Notes: generated by a model from the letters alone, not told the origin. 64,000 bases of DNA from Rhodocyclaceae bacterium (GCA_023230455.1 JALNXH010000005.1:100753-164752); one strand, 5' to 3'; shown: positions 18,849 to 27,692, counted from the stretch's first letter. Program-made: numbers and translations.

Positions 18849-18865
18849 CGTTGGATCAGAACTCC

Positions 18866-18896
18866 GACCCGCAACCGCACCATCTTCAGCGGGGGG
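18866..18896. repeat. Left copy of 31-bp imperfect direct repeat flanking vapBC
   Basis: This stretch matches 19801-19831 in 28 of 31 positions, in the same orientation, with an uninterrupted core GCACCATCTTCAGCGG. Weaker, gapped similarity continues about 20 bases further. Read on the minus strand it would encode PPLKMVRLRV, close to the PPLKMVLLRV that ends the RlmI-like protein. It is therefore a partial copy of that gene's 3' end. Confidence 0.75.
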
Positions 18897-18908
18897 CGAA
18901 TGCCAGTC

Positions 18909-18938
18909 TTGAGTGGGGAATGCTGTTTGGTGTACGAT
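18909..18938 (+). promoter_or_regulatory. Probable promoter of the vapBC-type operon
   Basis: TTGAGT (18909-18914) and TACGAT (18933-18938) are separated by 18 bases, about 37 bases upstream of the antitoxin start. GATGCG repeats near 18936 and 18950 could be part of an autoregulatory operator, but this is speculative. Confidence 0.4.
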
Positions 18939-18974
18939 GCGTGATGTTTGATGCGGCGTTATAGGAGATCCGCT

Positions 18975-19205
18975 ATGCGAACCACTTTATCCATTGACGA
19001 TGATGTTCTGACCGCAGTCAAAGGGCTGGCGCAGGCACAGCACCGCAGCGTCGGCGAAATACTTTCGGCGTTGGCGCGACAGGCGTTGCGACCTGTTGCG
19101 CCGAGCGGCACTGTGCGCAACGGGGTTCCCTTGCTGGCGCTACGCGCCGGAGCGGCACCGGTAACGCCCGAATTGGTCAATCGATTACGTGACGAGCTGC
19201 CCTGA
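18975..19205 (+). CDS. VapB-type antitoxin (ribbon-helix-helix)
   Basis: This is a 76-aa antitoxin. The N-terminus MRTTLSIDDDVLTAVKGLAQAQHRSVGEILSALARQAL reads as a ribbon-helix-helix DNA-binding domain (beta strand plus two helices), followed by a flexible toxin-binding tail. It would neutralise the adjacent PIN toxin and repress its own operon. ATG 18975 has AGGAG seven bases upstream. Its stop shares one base with the toxin start (TGATG). The local base composition looks less GC-rich than the housekeeping genes around it, consistent with acquisition. Confidence 0.85.
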   Translation: MRTTLSIDDDVLTAVKGLAQAQHRSVGEILSALARQALRPVAPSGTVRNGVPLLALRAGAAPVTPELVNRLRDELP

Positions 19206-19630
19206 TGACGTTTCTGCTCGATGTCAATGTACTGATCGCCTTGATCGACCCGGCGCATATTCAGCACGATGCAGCACATGACTGGTTTGCGGCCCACCAG
19301 CAATCCTGGGCCACCTGCCCCCTGACCGAAAACGGCGTGCTGCGCATCGTCGGGCATACCCGTTACCCAAACTCTCCCGGCACGCCGTCTGCCGTGGCGT
19401 CTTTGATGGCAGGCTTGCGCGCCCTACCTGGTCACGTGTATTGGCCTGACGACATTAGCTTGCTGGATACCGAGCGCTTCGATATGGCGCGATTGTTGAG
19501 TTCAGGGCAAGTGACAGATAGTTATCTATTGGGATTGGCGCTGGCCCACGGCGGGCAGCTGGCAACTTTTGATCGTCGTCTGGTGACGGTTGCCGTGCGC
19601 GACGGTGCGAAGGGCTTGCATTTGATTTGA
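19205..19630 (+). CDS. vapC: VapC-type PIN-domain ribonuclease toxin
   Basis: This 141-aa PIN-domain protein is probably a site-specific RNase toxin. The acidic metal-binding residues are present: Asp6 (LLDVNVLIALID), Glu42 (CPLTENGVLRI), Asp105 (VTDSYLLGLA) and Asp123 (LATFDRRL). Length and spacing are typical of the VapC subgroup with the WATCPLTENG motif. The start overlaps the antitoxin stop. The target RNA (often initiator tRNA or rRNA for VapC) cannot be inferred. The pair is enclosed by the imperfect direct repeat described separately. Confidence 0.9.
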   Translation: MTFLLDVNVLIALIDPAHIQHDAAHDWFAAHQQSWATCPLTENGVLRIVGHTRYPNSPGTPSAVASLMAGLRALPGHVYWPDDISLLDTERFDMARLLSSGQVTDSYLLGLALAHGGQLATFDRRLVTVAVRDGAKGLHLI

Positions 19631-19740
19631 TATGAACGGCGTTACCGAACTCACTCCATACGGATTTGGTGTGGCCTCGCCAGGCGCGACCGGCGAAGCA
19701 TTAAAACTAGGCGCAGCTTGGCGCCGGAACGGTCGGTATA

Positions 19741-19782
19741 GGAAAACAGGCTTCGACAGGTGCGGCTGAATCCGCGTTTTCC
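19741..19782. terminator. Probable bidirectional terminator
   Basis: GGAAAAC (19741-19747) pairs with GTTTTCC (19776-19782), enclosing a GCGG-CTGAAT-CCGC hairpin (19762-19775) followed by TTTT. It sits between the toxin gene (plus) and the RlmI-like gene (minus), where both transcripts need to end. Confidence 0.55.
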
Positions 19783-19797
19783 TCGGTCAGTTCGGGT

Positions 19798-20814
19798 TCA
19801 GACCCGCAGCAGCACCATCTTCAGCGGCGGGTTGCCGTCGGTGCTGGGAAAGTCGGCTTCCGGCATGATCCATTCGGCTTCGCGGACTTCACGGCCGGCC
19901 TTGCGTGCGCTGCGCTGCAACTGGTCGAGCCAGGCATCGCGCGGTACTTCGGCGACGTTGTTGCAGCAGATCAGGCTGCCGCCCTCGGCGGTGGCGAGCA
20001 GTGCGGGCTTGAACAGCGCCGGATAGTCGCGGATCAGGTCCACCACGCCGAAGGCGCTCTTGGCGTAGCGCGGCGGATCGAGGAACACCAGGTCGAACTG
20101 CCGCGGCTCCAGCTTGGGAAACGGCGGCATGCGTTTGCCGCGCACCATCTGTCCCTGGCCGATGCCGGCGAGTTGCCGCAGCGCCGGGAAGACGTCGCTG
20201 AGGATGAAGCGCGGGCGATGCGGCAGGGTATTCAGGCGGGCGTTTTCCTTGCCCACGCCGAGGCTGGTTTCGGCGAAGTCCACATTCATCACGAACGACG
20301 ATCCGGCCTTGGCCGCGGCGATGCCGACGCCGCAGGTGTAGGCGAACAGGTTGAGCAGCGACTTGCCGGCCGCCTCCTGCATCACCCGCCGCCGTCCGGC
20401 GCGCAGGTCGAGGAACAGCCACGGGTCCTGCCCCGAATGGCGGCCCTGGATGTGGTACTGGACGCCGAATTCGCGGCAGATGCGCGGCATCATCGCGTGT
20501 TCCAGCTCGATGCCGCTGAGCGGATTGCTGATGCGCGAGTTGGCGCGGCTGCGGTCGTTGTACACCGGCGTCAATTCCGGCAGCGCCGCTGCGTAGAAGA
20601 TTTCCACCGCGTTGAGCTGCGCGTCGTCGAGGGGATTGTGGAAGCTCTGCACCAGCAGCAGATCGCCGTAGCGGTCCACCGTCAGGCCCGGATGCCCTTC
20701 GACGCTGCCGTGGAACAGGCGGTAGGCATCGGTATCCTCGGCGTGAAGCTGCTTCAGCAGGTCGGCGCGGGCGGCGAGCGCCGCGGCGAGGGAATCGGTG
20801 AGGGCTGCGGACAT
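19798..20814 (-). CDS. RlmI-like class I SAM-dependent rRNA methyltransferase
   Basis: This 338-aa protein resembles the RlmI/RlmKL C-terminal methyltransferases that modify 23S rRNA. Visible marks are GQDPWLFLDLRAGRRRV, motif I-like LLNLFAYTCGVGIAAAKAG, DFAETSLGVGKENARLN and the catalytic-loop motif FDLVFLDPPRYAKS. The N-terminal part (VDRYGDLLLVQSF) is like the EEHEE region of RlmI. The exact target base is not proven by sequence. The 3' end coincides with the right copy of the 31-bp repeat, so an insertion of the toxin cassette here kept the reading frame intact. Confidence 0.83.
   Translation of the reverse strand: MSAALTDSLAAALAARADLLKQLHAEDTDAYRLFHGSVEGHPGLTVDRYGDLLLVQSFHNPLDDAQLNAVEIFYAAALPELTPVYNDRSRANSRISNPLSGIELEHAMMPRICREFGVQYHIQGRHSGQDPWLFLDLRAGRRRVMQEAAGKSLLNLFAYTCGVGIAAAKAGSSFVMNVDFAETSLGVGKENARLNTLPHRPRFILSDVFPALRQLAGIGQGQMVRGKRMPPFPKLEPRQFDLVFLDPPRYAKSAFGVVDLIRDYPALFKPALLATAEGGSLICCNNVAEVPRDAWLDQLQRSARKAGREVREAEWIMPEADFPSTDGNPPLKMVLLRV
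19801..19831. repeat. Right copy of 31-bp imperfect direct repeat
   Basis: This is the partner of 18866-18896 (28 of 31 identical). It lies inside the RlmI-like gene and encodes its last ten residues on the minus strand. The two copies are about 935 bases apart and bracket the vapBC-type pair, an arrangement like att sites at the 3' end of a gene. Confidence 0.75.
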
Positions 20815-20898
20815 GGAGAGGCGGGAAAGTCGGGAAGGGGCTAGATGATACAGGGCCGGCCGCTCGATGCCTGCGAATCCGGCCGGTCGGCGGGCGGT

Positions 20899-22164
20899 TT
20901 AACCGAAACGCCGCGCCGCTTCCACCGCCAGACCGCTGCCGATGCTGCCGAACAGGTCGCCTTCCATGCGTCGCGCCAGGGGCAGCAGGCTCGCGATGTG
21001 GTGGCGCAGCAGCGGCACACCGCTGGCCCCGCCGGTGAAGAACACGGTATCCACGGCATCGGCCCGGATGCCTGCGTCGGCCAGCAGCCGGCTCAGCATG
21101 GCGCCGATCTTTTCCACCAGATGACGGGTCGCCTGCTCGAACTCCAGTCGCGTCAGCTTGTGGCGCAGGCCCGGTTCCAGCCGGTCCAGCCGGAGGGTGG
21201 CGCGGGCGCCGTTTGAAAGCGCGATCTTGGCGTCTTCCACCTGCATTGCCAGCCAGTGGCCGGCACGGTCGCGGATCAGCCGGAGCAGCCGGTCCATGGC
21301 TTCCGGCGCCTGGGTGTCGAGGTAGAGTTCCTGCAGTTCGGCCCAGACGGGGCGGGTATAGGTCTGGTTGATGGTGTGCCAGGTGGCCAGATTCATGTAG
21401 TAACTGGAGGGCATTTCCAGGCCGCGCTTGAGTCGGCTGCGATAGCCGAGCAGGGGCATGACGCCTTCCAGGCTGAGATGGCGGTCGAAGTTGGTGCCGC
21501 CGATGTGCACTCCGCCGTTGGCCAACAGGTCGCCACGCCGGTCGGCGGCCTGCGCGCGTTGCGGCGACAGCCGGATCAGCGAAAAATCGGAGGTGCCGCC
21601 ACCGATGTCGGCGATCAGTACCAATTCCTCGCGGTCGAGCTGTCGTTCGTAGTGGTAGGCCGCGGCGACCGGCTCGAACTGGAAGCTGATCTCGCGAAAG
21701 CCCGCCGCGCGGGCGACGGCTTCAAGGGTTTGCTCAGCCTGGCGGTCGGCGCAGGGATCGTCGTCGACAAAAAATACCGGGCGTCCGAACACCGCCTGAT
21801 CGAAGGGGCGGCCGGCGGCGGCCTCGGTGCGGCGCTTGAGTTCGGCGATGAACTGGCCGAGCAGTTCGCGGTAGGGCAGGGAGCGGCCCTGTACCTCGGT
21901 CCGGCCGTCCATCAACGGGCTGCCGAGCAGGCTCTTCAGGGCGCGCATGAGTCGGCCTTCGTAGCCGTCGAGGTATTCGTTGAGGCCTGCCCGGCCGACG
22001 CTGACGGTATTTTCGTCGGCGTTGAAAAAGATCACCGAGGGCAGGGTGAACTTACCGTCTTCGAGGGCCAGCAGCGGCGGCTGGTCGGGACGCAGCCATC
22101 CTGCTGTGGAGTTCGAGGTGCCGAAATCGATGCCGCAGGCGCGGGCGGGTGTTGCGACAGACAT
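20899..22164 (-). CDS. yegD: YegD-like Hsp70-family protein
   Basis: This 421-aa protein has an Hsp70/actin-type ATPase fold without a peptide-binding domain, like E. coli YegD. Phosphate-1 motif GIDFGTSNST is at residues 11-20, phosphate-2 is IADIGGGTSDFSL, and the adenosine motif is VFFTGGASGVPLLRHHI. YegD-type proteins are presumed chaperone-like; the client is unknown. ATG 22164 starts MSVATPARACGID. No ribosome site is clear. It lies 84 bases upstream of, and on the same strand as, the RlmI-like gene. Confidence 0.85.
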   Translation of the reverse strand: MSVATPARACGIDFGTSNSTAGWLRPDQPPLLALEDGKFTLPSVIFFNADENTVSVGRAGLNEYLDGYEGRLMRALKSLLGSPLMDGRTEVQGRSLPYRELLGQFIAELKRRTEAAAGRPFDQAVFGRPVFFVDDDPCADRQAEQTLEAVARAAGFREISFQFEPVAAAYHYERQLDREELVLIADIGGGTSDFSLIRLSPQRAQAADRRGDLLANGGVHIGGTNFDRHLSLEGVMPLLGYRSRLKRGLEMPSSYYMNLATWHTINQTYTRPVWAELQELYLDTQAPEAMDRLLRLIRDRAGHWLAMQVEDAKIALSNGARATLRLDRLEPGLRHKLTRLEFEQATRHLVEKIGAMLSRLLADAGIRADAVDTVFFTGGASGVPLLRHHIASLLPLARRMEGDLFGSIGSGLAVEAARRFG

Positions 22165-22354
22165 GGAACGGGGCGGGGCCGGGGGCGGCGCTAAAAAGGG
22201 GGGCGATGCTACTGCGGCCGGGCGTAAAAGTCGAATCGCCGGCGCCTTGCCGCCGTCGGTCGGGGATGCGGGTGGCTGAGATGAAATTCGCCCATGCCGC
22301 CGCCCCCTTTGGGCTAACATGGCGCCCCTTCGTTCGCCCCCTTTCCGTTCCCTC

Positions 22355-22585
22355 ATGGCCAGTCATCGCTACGCGTTGAGCGCCGAGTTCATCGAACTCA
22401 ATGTCCTGCTGAAAGTGCTTGGCCTGATTTCTTCGGGCGGCGCGGCGAAAAACCTGATCGCGGCGGGCGAAGTGCGTGTCGACGGCGCGGTGGAGACTCG
22501 CATTCGGCGCAAGTTGCGGGGTGGACAGCGGGTCGAGCTTGGCGACGACGTCGTGCTGTTGGTCGCCGACGAACAAAACGATTGA
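22355..22585 (+). CDS. S4-domain RNA-binding protein, YbcJ-like
   Basis: This is a 76-aa protein made of a single S4 RNA-binding domain: FIELNVLLKVLGLISSGGAAKNLIAAGEVRVDG, then RGGQRVELGDDVVL. It resembles YbcJ/YaaA-type small S4 proteins proposed to act on rRNA or ribosomes. ATG 22355 (MASHRYAL) is chosen over the ATG at 22319 on similarity grounds. It sits 16 bases upstream of uup and is probably cotranscribed, suggesting a ribosome-related pairing (inference). Confidence 0.8.
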   Translation: MASHRYALSAEFIELNVLLKVLGLISSGGAAKNLIAAGEVRVDGAVETRIRRKLRGGQRVELGDDVVLLVADEQND

Positions 22586-22601
22586 TTGAATTGGAATTCC
22601 C

Positions 22602-24497
22602 GTGAGCCTGATTGCTTCCCTCGATAACGCTTGCCTTGCCTTCGGCCATGTGGCGCTGCTTGACCACACCGAATTGCAGCTTCAGTCCGGCGAGCGGGTG
22701 GCGCTGATCGGGCGCAACGGCAGCGGCAAATCCAGTTTGCTGCGCGCCTTGTGCGGCGCAGCCAGCCTCGACGACGGCACGGTCTGGCGGGCGGTCGGGC
22801 TGAAGGTCGCCCATGTCGAGCAGGAGCCTGCTTTCGACGAGCGGCTCAGCGTCTTCGAGGCGGTGGCGGCGCAGGCTGGCGGTGCGGCACAGCTGTTGCG
22901 CGAATACCATGCGCTGACGCAGACGGGCGCCAGCGACGCGGCGCAGCTCGACCGTCTGCACGAACTACAGAATGCGCTTGACCATCAGAACGGCTGGGCG
23001 GTCGAAGCGCGCATCCGCCGTGTGCTCGACCAGCTCAAGCTGCGCGAGGAGGCGGTGGTCTCCAGCTTGTCCGGCGGTGCGAAGAAGCGGCTGGCGCTGG
23101 CCTGTGCGTTGGCAGGCGAGCCCGATCTGCTGCTGCTCGACGAGCCGACCAACCATCTCGACGTCGAAGGCATCCTCTGGCTGGAGGAACTGCTGCTCGG
23201 CTTTGCCGGAACGGCGCTGCTGATCACCCATGACCGGCGTTTTCTCGACCGCGTGGCAACACGCATCGTCGAACTGGATCGCGGCAGACTGACCAGCTTC
23301 CCCGGCAATTTCAGCCAGTATCAAGAGCGCAAGGCGCAGCTGCTGGAGGCTGAGGAAAAAGCCAGCGTCCGTGCCGACAAGCTGCTGGCGCAGGAAGAGG
23401 TGTGGATACGCAAAGGCGTCGAGGCGCGGCGCACGCGCAGCGTCGGCCGCATCGCACGCTTGCAGCAGTTGCGCGCGGAGCGCGCGGCGCGCCGCGCGCA
23501 GCTCGGCCAAGTGGGGTTCACGCTGGAAAAGGGCGACGCCTCGGGACAACTGGTGGCCGAACTGCAACACGTGGACAAGGGTTACGCGGGCCGGGCCGTG
23601 GTGCGCGATTTTTCCTGCCGCATCCTGCGCGGCGACAAGGTGGGGCTGATCGGCCCCAACGGGGCCGGCAAGACCACGCTGATCAAGCTGCTGCTCGGCG
23701 AGATTGCGCCCGATGCCGGTTCGGTGCGGCTCGGCACGCGCCTACAGATCGCCTACTTCGACCAGATGCGCGCGCAGCTCGACGACGAGGCGACGCTGGC
23801 CGATACCATCAGCCCCGGCTCCGAGTACGTAGAGGTGGGAGGCAAACGCAAACACGTGATCGGCTACCTCGGCGAGTTCCTTTTCGCCCCCGAGCGTGCG
23901 CGTTCGCCAGTGCGCACGCTTTCCGGCGGCGAGCGCAACCGCCTGCTGCTGGCACGGCTGTTCGCGCAGCCGGCGAACCTGATCGTGCTCGACGAACCGA
24001 CCAACGATCTGGACATCGAGACGCTGGAGCTGCTGGAAGAGCTGATGCAGGACTATCCCGGAACGCTGCTGCTGGTCAGTCACGACCGCGCTTTTCTCGA
24101 TAATGTGGTGACTCAGACCATCGCCGCAGAAGGCGACGGCGCCTGGAAAGAATACGTCGGCGGCTATGCCGACTGGGAGCGGATGCGCACTCCGCTGCTG
24201 GCGGCGGACGGCACAAAAGCCGCGGCACGGGCGGCCGAACCGGCCAATCCGACGGCGAAGGTCAAAGCCAAGCTCAGCTACAAGGAACAGAAGGAGCTGG
24301 AGCAGCTCCCCGAGCGCATCTCGGCGCTGGAAGCGGAACAGCACGCCGTCGGCCTGCGTCTGGCCGACGGCGCGATCTACCGCGATGCGCCGGAGGAAGC
24401 CAAGCGACTGAATGCGCGTGCCGCCGAGCTGGAGGAGGAACTGCTTGCCGCACTTGAGCGCTGGGAGCAACTCGAAACGCTGAAGGGCGGCGGTTAG
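22602..24497 (+). CDS. uup: ABC-F ATPase Uup
   Basis: Uup is a cytosolic ABC-F protein linked to ribosome function and to suppression of transposon excision. It has two ATPase cassettes and no membrane domain. The first has Walker A GRNGSGKSSLL and signature LSGGAKKRLA. The second has GPNGAGKTTLI and LSGGERNRLLLAR. A C-terminal coiled-coil DNA/RNA-binding extension starts near LSYKEQKELEQLPERI. The length of 631 aa is normal. The start is GTG 22602 (protein MSLIASLDNACLAF). It ends convergent to nsrR. Confidence 0.95.
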   Translation: MSLIASLDNACLAFGHVALLDHTELQLQSGERVALIGRNGSGKSSLLRALCGAASLDDGTVWRAVGLKVAHVEQEPAFDERLSVFEAVAAQAGGAAQLLREYHALTQTGASDAAQLDRLHELQNALDHQNGWAVEARIRRVLDQLKLREEAVVSSLSGGAKKRLALACALAGEPDLLLLDEPTNHLDVEGILWLEELLLGFAGTALLITHDRRFLDRVATRIVELDRGRLTSFPGNFSQYQERKAQLLEAEEKASVRADKLLAQEEVWIRKGVEARRTRSVGRIARLQQLRAERAARRAQLGQVGFTLEKGDASGQLVAELQHVDKGYAGRAVVRDFSCRILRGDKVGLIGPNGAGKTTLIKLLLGEIAPDAGSVRLGTRLQIAYFDQMRAQLDDEATLADTISPGSEYVEVGGKRKHVIGYLGEFLFAPERARSPVRTLSGGERNRLLLARLFAQPANLIVLDEPTNDLDIETLELLEELMQDYPGTLLLVSHDRAFLDNVVTQTIAAEGDGAWKEYVGGYADWERMRTPLLAADGTKAAARAAEPANPTAKVKAKLSYKEQKELEQLPERISALEAEQHAVGLRLADGAIYRDAPEEAKRLNARAAELEEELLAALERWEQLETLKGGG

Positions 24498-24603
24498 GCG
24501 GTGGCGCCTTACCAGTAATTCTCGTCGGTGCAATTCCCCGCCACCGACGGCAGTGGGTCGCGGCGAAACGCTGGCCGTGGCCCCGGGCTGCCTCCCGACA
24601 GGT

Positions 24604-25035
24604 TCATGGCGAGAGCAGTCGACGCAGCACCTGTCGATTGGCGACCAGGTCGGCCAGGGTGTAGGCGTCGAGCGATTCGTAGAGTTTGTTGAAGGCTTCG
24701 ACGAGGATTTTGGTCAGGCGGCAGGCCGGGGTGATGCGGCAACGGTCTTCCTCGCCGGAGAGACATTCGACGATCGCCGCTTCGCCTTCGCTGGCGCGGA
24801 CGATACGTCCCAGGCGGATGTCCTCGGGGGCCAGCGCCAAGCGCACGCCGCCACCCTTGCCGCGGGTCGACTCGACGATCCCGGTGCGGCCTAATTGGTG
24901 CACCACTTTCATCAGGTGATTTTCCGAAATGCCATAGGCGGCGGCGATTTCGGGGATCGTCGCCAGGCGTCCCGGCTCGATCGCCAGATACATCAGAACG
25001 CGCAGGGTGTAATCGGAAAAGGTGGTCAGGCGCAT
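24604..25035 (-). CDS. nsrR: Nitric-oxide-sensing repressor NsrR
   Basis: NsrR is an Rrf2-family repressor that binds an Fe-S cluster and is inactivated by nitric oxide. This 143-aa protein has the winged-helix N-terminus MRLTTFSDYTLRVLMYLA and a conserved GKGGGVRLA wing. Cluster cysteines are C91, C99 and C105 (CRITPACRL is typical of NsrR). The spacing of the first two Cys is longer than in E. coli NsrR. It is divergent from a nitric-oxide response operon, with a matching operator between them. Confidence 0.93.
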   Translation of the reverse strand: MRLTTFSDYTLRVLMYLAIEPGRLATIPEIAAAYGISENHLMKVVHQLGRTGIVESTRGKGGGVRLALAPEDIRLGRIVRASEGEAAIVECLSGEEDRCRITPACRLTKILVEAFNKLYESLDAYTLADLVANRQVLRRLLSP

Positions 25036-25062
25036 GGTAAGTTAGAAGCGGTAAAAAAAATA

Positions 25063-25091
25063 TTGCTTCGTATTTTAGGTGGTGTTAGCAT
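25063..25091 (+). promoter_or_regulatory. Probable promoter of the MIP18-nnrS operon
   Basis: TTGCTT (25063-25068) and TAGCAT (25086-25091) are separated by 17 bases. The NsrR-like operator begins two bases after the -10, so a bound repressor would block initiation. Confidence 0.5.
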
Positions 25092-25092
25092 T

Positions 25093-25115
25093 AAGCTGCA
25101 CAAATAATACAGCTT
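25093..25115. promoter_or_regulatory. Probable NsrR operator
   Basis: A 23-bp palindrome has half-sites AAGCTGCACAA (25093-25103) and TAATACAGCTT (25105-25115) around one central A. The 11-1-11 layout and the AAG-TG half-site ends match the published NsrR consensus. It lies in the nsrR divergent intergenic region, ten bases before the MIP18 gene start. Confidence 0.75.
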
Positions 25116-25125
25116 TAAGACCGCG

Positions 25126-25452
25126 ATGGCTATCGACTCCAGCGAATCCTTCCTGCCACCCCCGGAACAATTGCGCGAAGCGCTGCGCGAGGTGATCGAT
25201 CCCGAAACCGGGACCAACATCGTCGACCTCGGTTTGGTCTATCGCATCGAGTGGGTGGACGGTGTGCTAGAGGTGGACGTCACCATGACGTCGCCGGCCT
25301 GTCCGCTGGGCGATGTCATCCTCTCCGAAGTGGACGCGGTGCTGCACGCCGAACTGCCGGCGCACGTGCGGGCCGACGTCGGCTTGGTCTGGTCGCCGCC
25401 GTGGGACCCGTCGCGGATGAGCGAATCCGCGCGCCGTGATTTCGGCTGGTAA
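25126..25452 (+). CDS. MIP18-family (DUF59) metal-sulfur cluster assembly factor
   Basis: This 108-aa protein is a MIP18/DUF59 domain related to SufT and PaaD, which help mature Fe-S proteins. It carries the typical LREALREVIDPETGTNIVDLGLVYRIE opening and the conserved Cys in MTSPACPLGD. It is the first gene of the presumed NsrR-controlled operon, followed eight bases later by the NnrS-like gene. A plausible role, by inference, is repair or maturation of Fe-S proteins damaged by nitric oxide. Confidence 0.88.
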   Translation: MAIDSSESFLPPPEQLREALREVIDPETGTNIVDLGLVYRIEWVDGVLEVDVTMTSPACPLGDVILSEVDAVLHAELPAHVRADVGLVWSPPWDPSRMSESARRDFGW

Positions 25453-25460
25453 TCGGGGCC

Positions 25461-26585
25461 ATGGCCGATTTGCGTCCGCGGTTGCGCCTGCCGATGTTGC
25501 TGCTCGGCATGCTGTCGCTGGTTGTCGGGGTGCTGGCGGGCCTCGCCCGCCTCGGTCTGGAGGTGCCGGTCGTCGCCCAGATCAATGCCGGCGGCCACGG
25601 CGCGCTGATGATCGCCGCCTTTTTCGGCACGGTGATCAGTCTGGAGCGCGCGGTGGCCCTGGCGCGCGGCTGGCCCTACCTGGCGCCACTCTGCGCCGGT
25701 ATCGGCGGTACCTTGTTGGTCGCTGGCGCGCCGCTGGTGCTGGCGCAAAGCGCATTCGTCCTTGCGGCGGCGGTGCTGTGCGCGGCCAGCGCGTGGATCG
25801 TCAGGCAGCAACCGGCGTTGTTCACGCTTACGCTGGCGATCGGGGCGGCGGCGTGGCTGGGAGGCAACGGGGTCTGGCTGGCCGGCAGCGATCTCTCCGC
25901 CGCAGTGCCGTTCTGGATCGACTTCCTGCTGCTCACCATCGCCGGCGAACGGCTTGAACTGACGCGCTTCATGCCGGTGCAGGCGCTCGCGCGGCGGTTG
26001 TTCGTCGCCATCGTGGCGGTAATTGCGTTCGGCACGCTGCTTTCTGGGTACGCCAACGGGCTGCGCCTGCATGCCCTCGGCCTGCTGGCGCTGGCGCTAT
26101 GGCTGCTGCGCTACGACATCGCGCGCCGGACCGTGCGCCAACAGGGGCTGACCCGCTTCATTGCCGTCTGTCTGCTCTCCGGCTACCTCTGGTTGGGTGT
26201 CGCCGGGCTGCTCGGCCTTGGCGGTGCGTTCGCCGCCGGCCATGTCTGGCGCGATGCGGCGTTGCATGCGGTGTTCCTTGGCTTCGTGTTTTCGATGGTG
26301 CTCGGCCACGCAGCAATCATCTTCCCCGCCGTGATGCAGGTGAAGATTCCCTACCACGCCGCGTTCTATCTGCCGCTGCTGGCGCTGCACGCCTCGCTGC
26401 TGTTGCGTCTGGCCGCCGGCCTCGCCGACTACTGGGCGCTGCGCCCGTGGTCGGGCATCGCCAATGCCCTGGCCCTGCTGCTGTTCATCCTGACCATCCT
26501 CTCCGGCGTGCTACGCGGCCGGCGTGAGGCGGTCGGTTCCGTGTCACCCGAGCGTTTTTCCCAAACCGATAGGAGAAGCAAATGA
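25461..26585 (+). CDS. nnrS: NnrS-family membrane protein
   Basis: This 374-aa integral membrane protein has roughly ten to twelve predicted helices. It fits the NnrS family, haem-containing membrane proteins expressed under nitric-oxide stress and thought to protect against nitrosative damage. Family-like His-bearing stretches are NAGGHGALMIAAFFGTVISLERAV and HAVFLGFVFSMVLGHAAIIFPAV. NnrS and related heme-copper-like membrane proteins are similar, so the family call is firmer than the exact role. The ATG overlaps nothing upstream; its stop overlaps the next start (ATGA). Location downstream of an NsrR operator supports the call. Confidence 0.78.
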   Translation: MADLRPRLRLPMLLLGMLSLVVGVLAGLARLGLEVPVVAQINAGGHGALMIAAFFGTVISLERAVALARGWPYLAPLCAGIGGTLLVAGAPLVLAQSAFVLAAAVLCAASAWIVRQQPALFTLTLAIGAAAWLGGNGVWLAGSDLSAAVPFWIDFLLLTIAGERLELTRFMPVQALARRLFVAIVAVIAFGTLLSGYANGLRLHALGLLALALWLLRYDIARRTVRQQGLTRFIAVCLLSGYLWLGVAGLLGLGGAFAAGHVWRDAALHAVFLGFVFSMVLGHAAIIFPAVMQVKIPYHAAFYLPLLALHASLLLRLAAGLADYWALRPWSGIANALALLLFILTILSGVLRGRREAVGSVSPERFSQTDRRSK

Positions 26586-26848
26586 GCACCCAAGTCCATC
26601 AACATCTGTCCCCGGATTCGATCTACCCGTTCGACGCGCGCGGCGTTGCCAAGCGTTTCCGCCACGCCGCCATTTTCGGCGCGCTGGATGCGTTGCGGCC
26701 GGGCGAAACCATGCGCTTCTGCAACGACCACGATCCCCTGCCGCTGCTCGATCAACTCCAGCAACGCTACGGCCAAGCGGTGGATATCCGCTATCTACAG
26801 CGTGAGCCGGGGGCGATCGTGATCGATTTCGTCAGACTGACGGCCTGA
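26582..26848 (+). CDS. DUF2249-domain protein
   Basis: This is an 88-aa DUF2249-type protein (DARGVAKRFRHAAIFGALDALRPGETMRFCNDHDPLPLLDQL and a C-terminal EPGAIVIDF). DUF2249 proteins frequently sit in nitric-oxide and denitrification clusters, often near hemerythrin-like or Fe-S proteins; their biochemistry is not settled. The start ATG overlaps the nnrS stop by four bases, with AGGAG upstream. It ends six bases from the convergent suhB gene. Confidence 0.82.
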   Translation: MSTQVHQHLSPDSIYPFDARGVAKRFRHAAIFGALDALRPGETMRFCNDHDPLPLLDQLQQRYGQAVDIRYLQREPGAIVIDFVRLTA

Positions 26849-26854
26849 CGACGG

Positions 26855-27652
<798 letters not shown>

Positions 27653-27683
27653 GGATGGTGGTGCAACGCGGAAAAGTCCGCGG

Positions 27684-27692
27684 ATTCTATCA
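27684..27692 (-). promoter_or_regulatory. Probable extended -10 promoter of suhB
   Basis: On the minus strand TGATAGAAT (extended -10) spans 27692 to 27684, about 32 bases upstream of the suhB start. A perfect six-pair hairpin (CGCGGA-AAAG-TCCGCG, 27667-27682) lies just downstream, in the suhB leader. Confidence 0.35.

Noticed and set aside
27667..27682. CGCGGA-AAAG-TCCGCG hairpin between suhB and trmJ as a terminator
   Set aside because: It lies between divergent starts, has no T tail, and fits a leader hairpin or chance palindrome.
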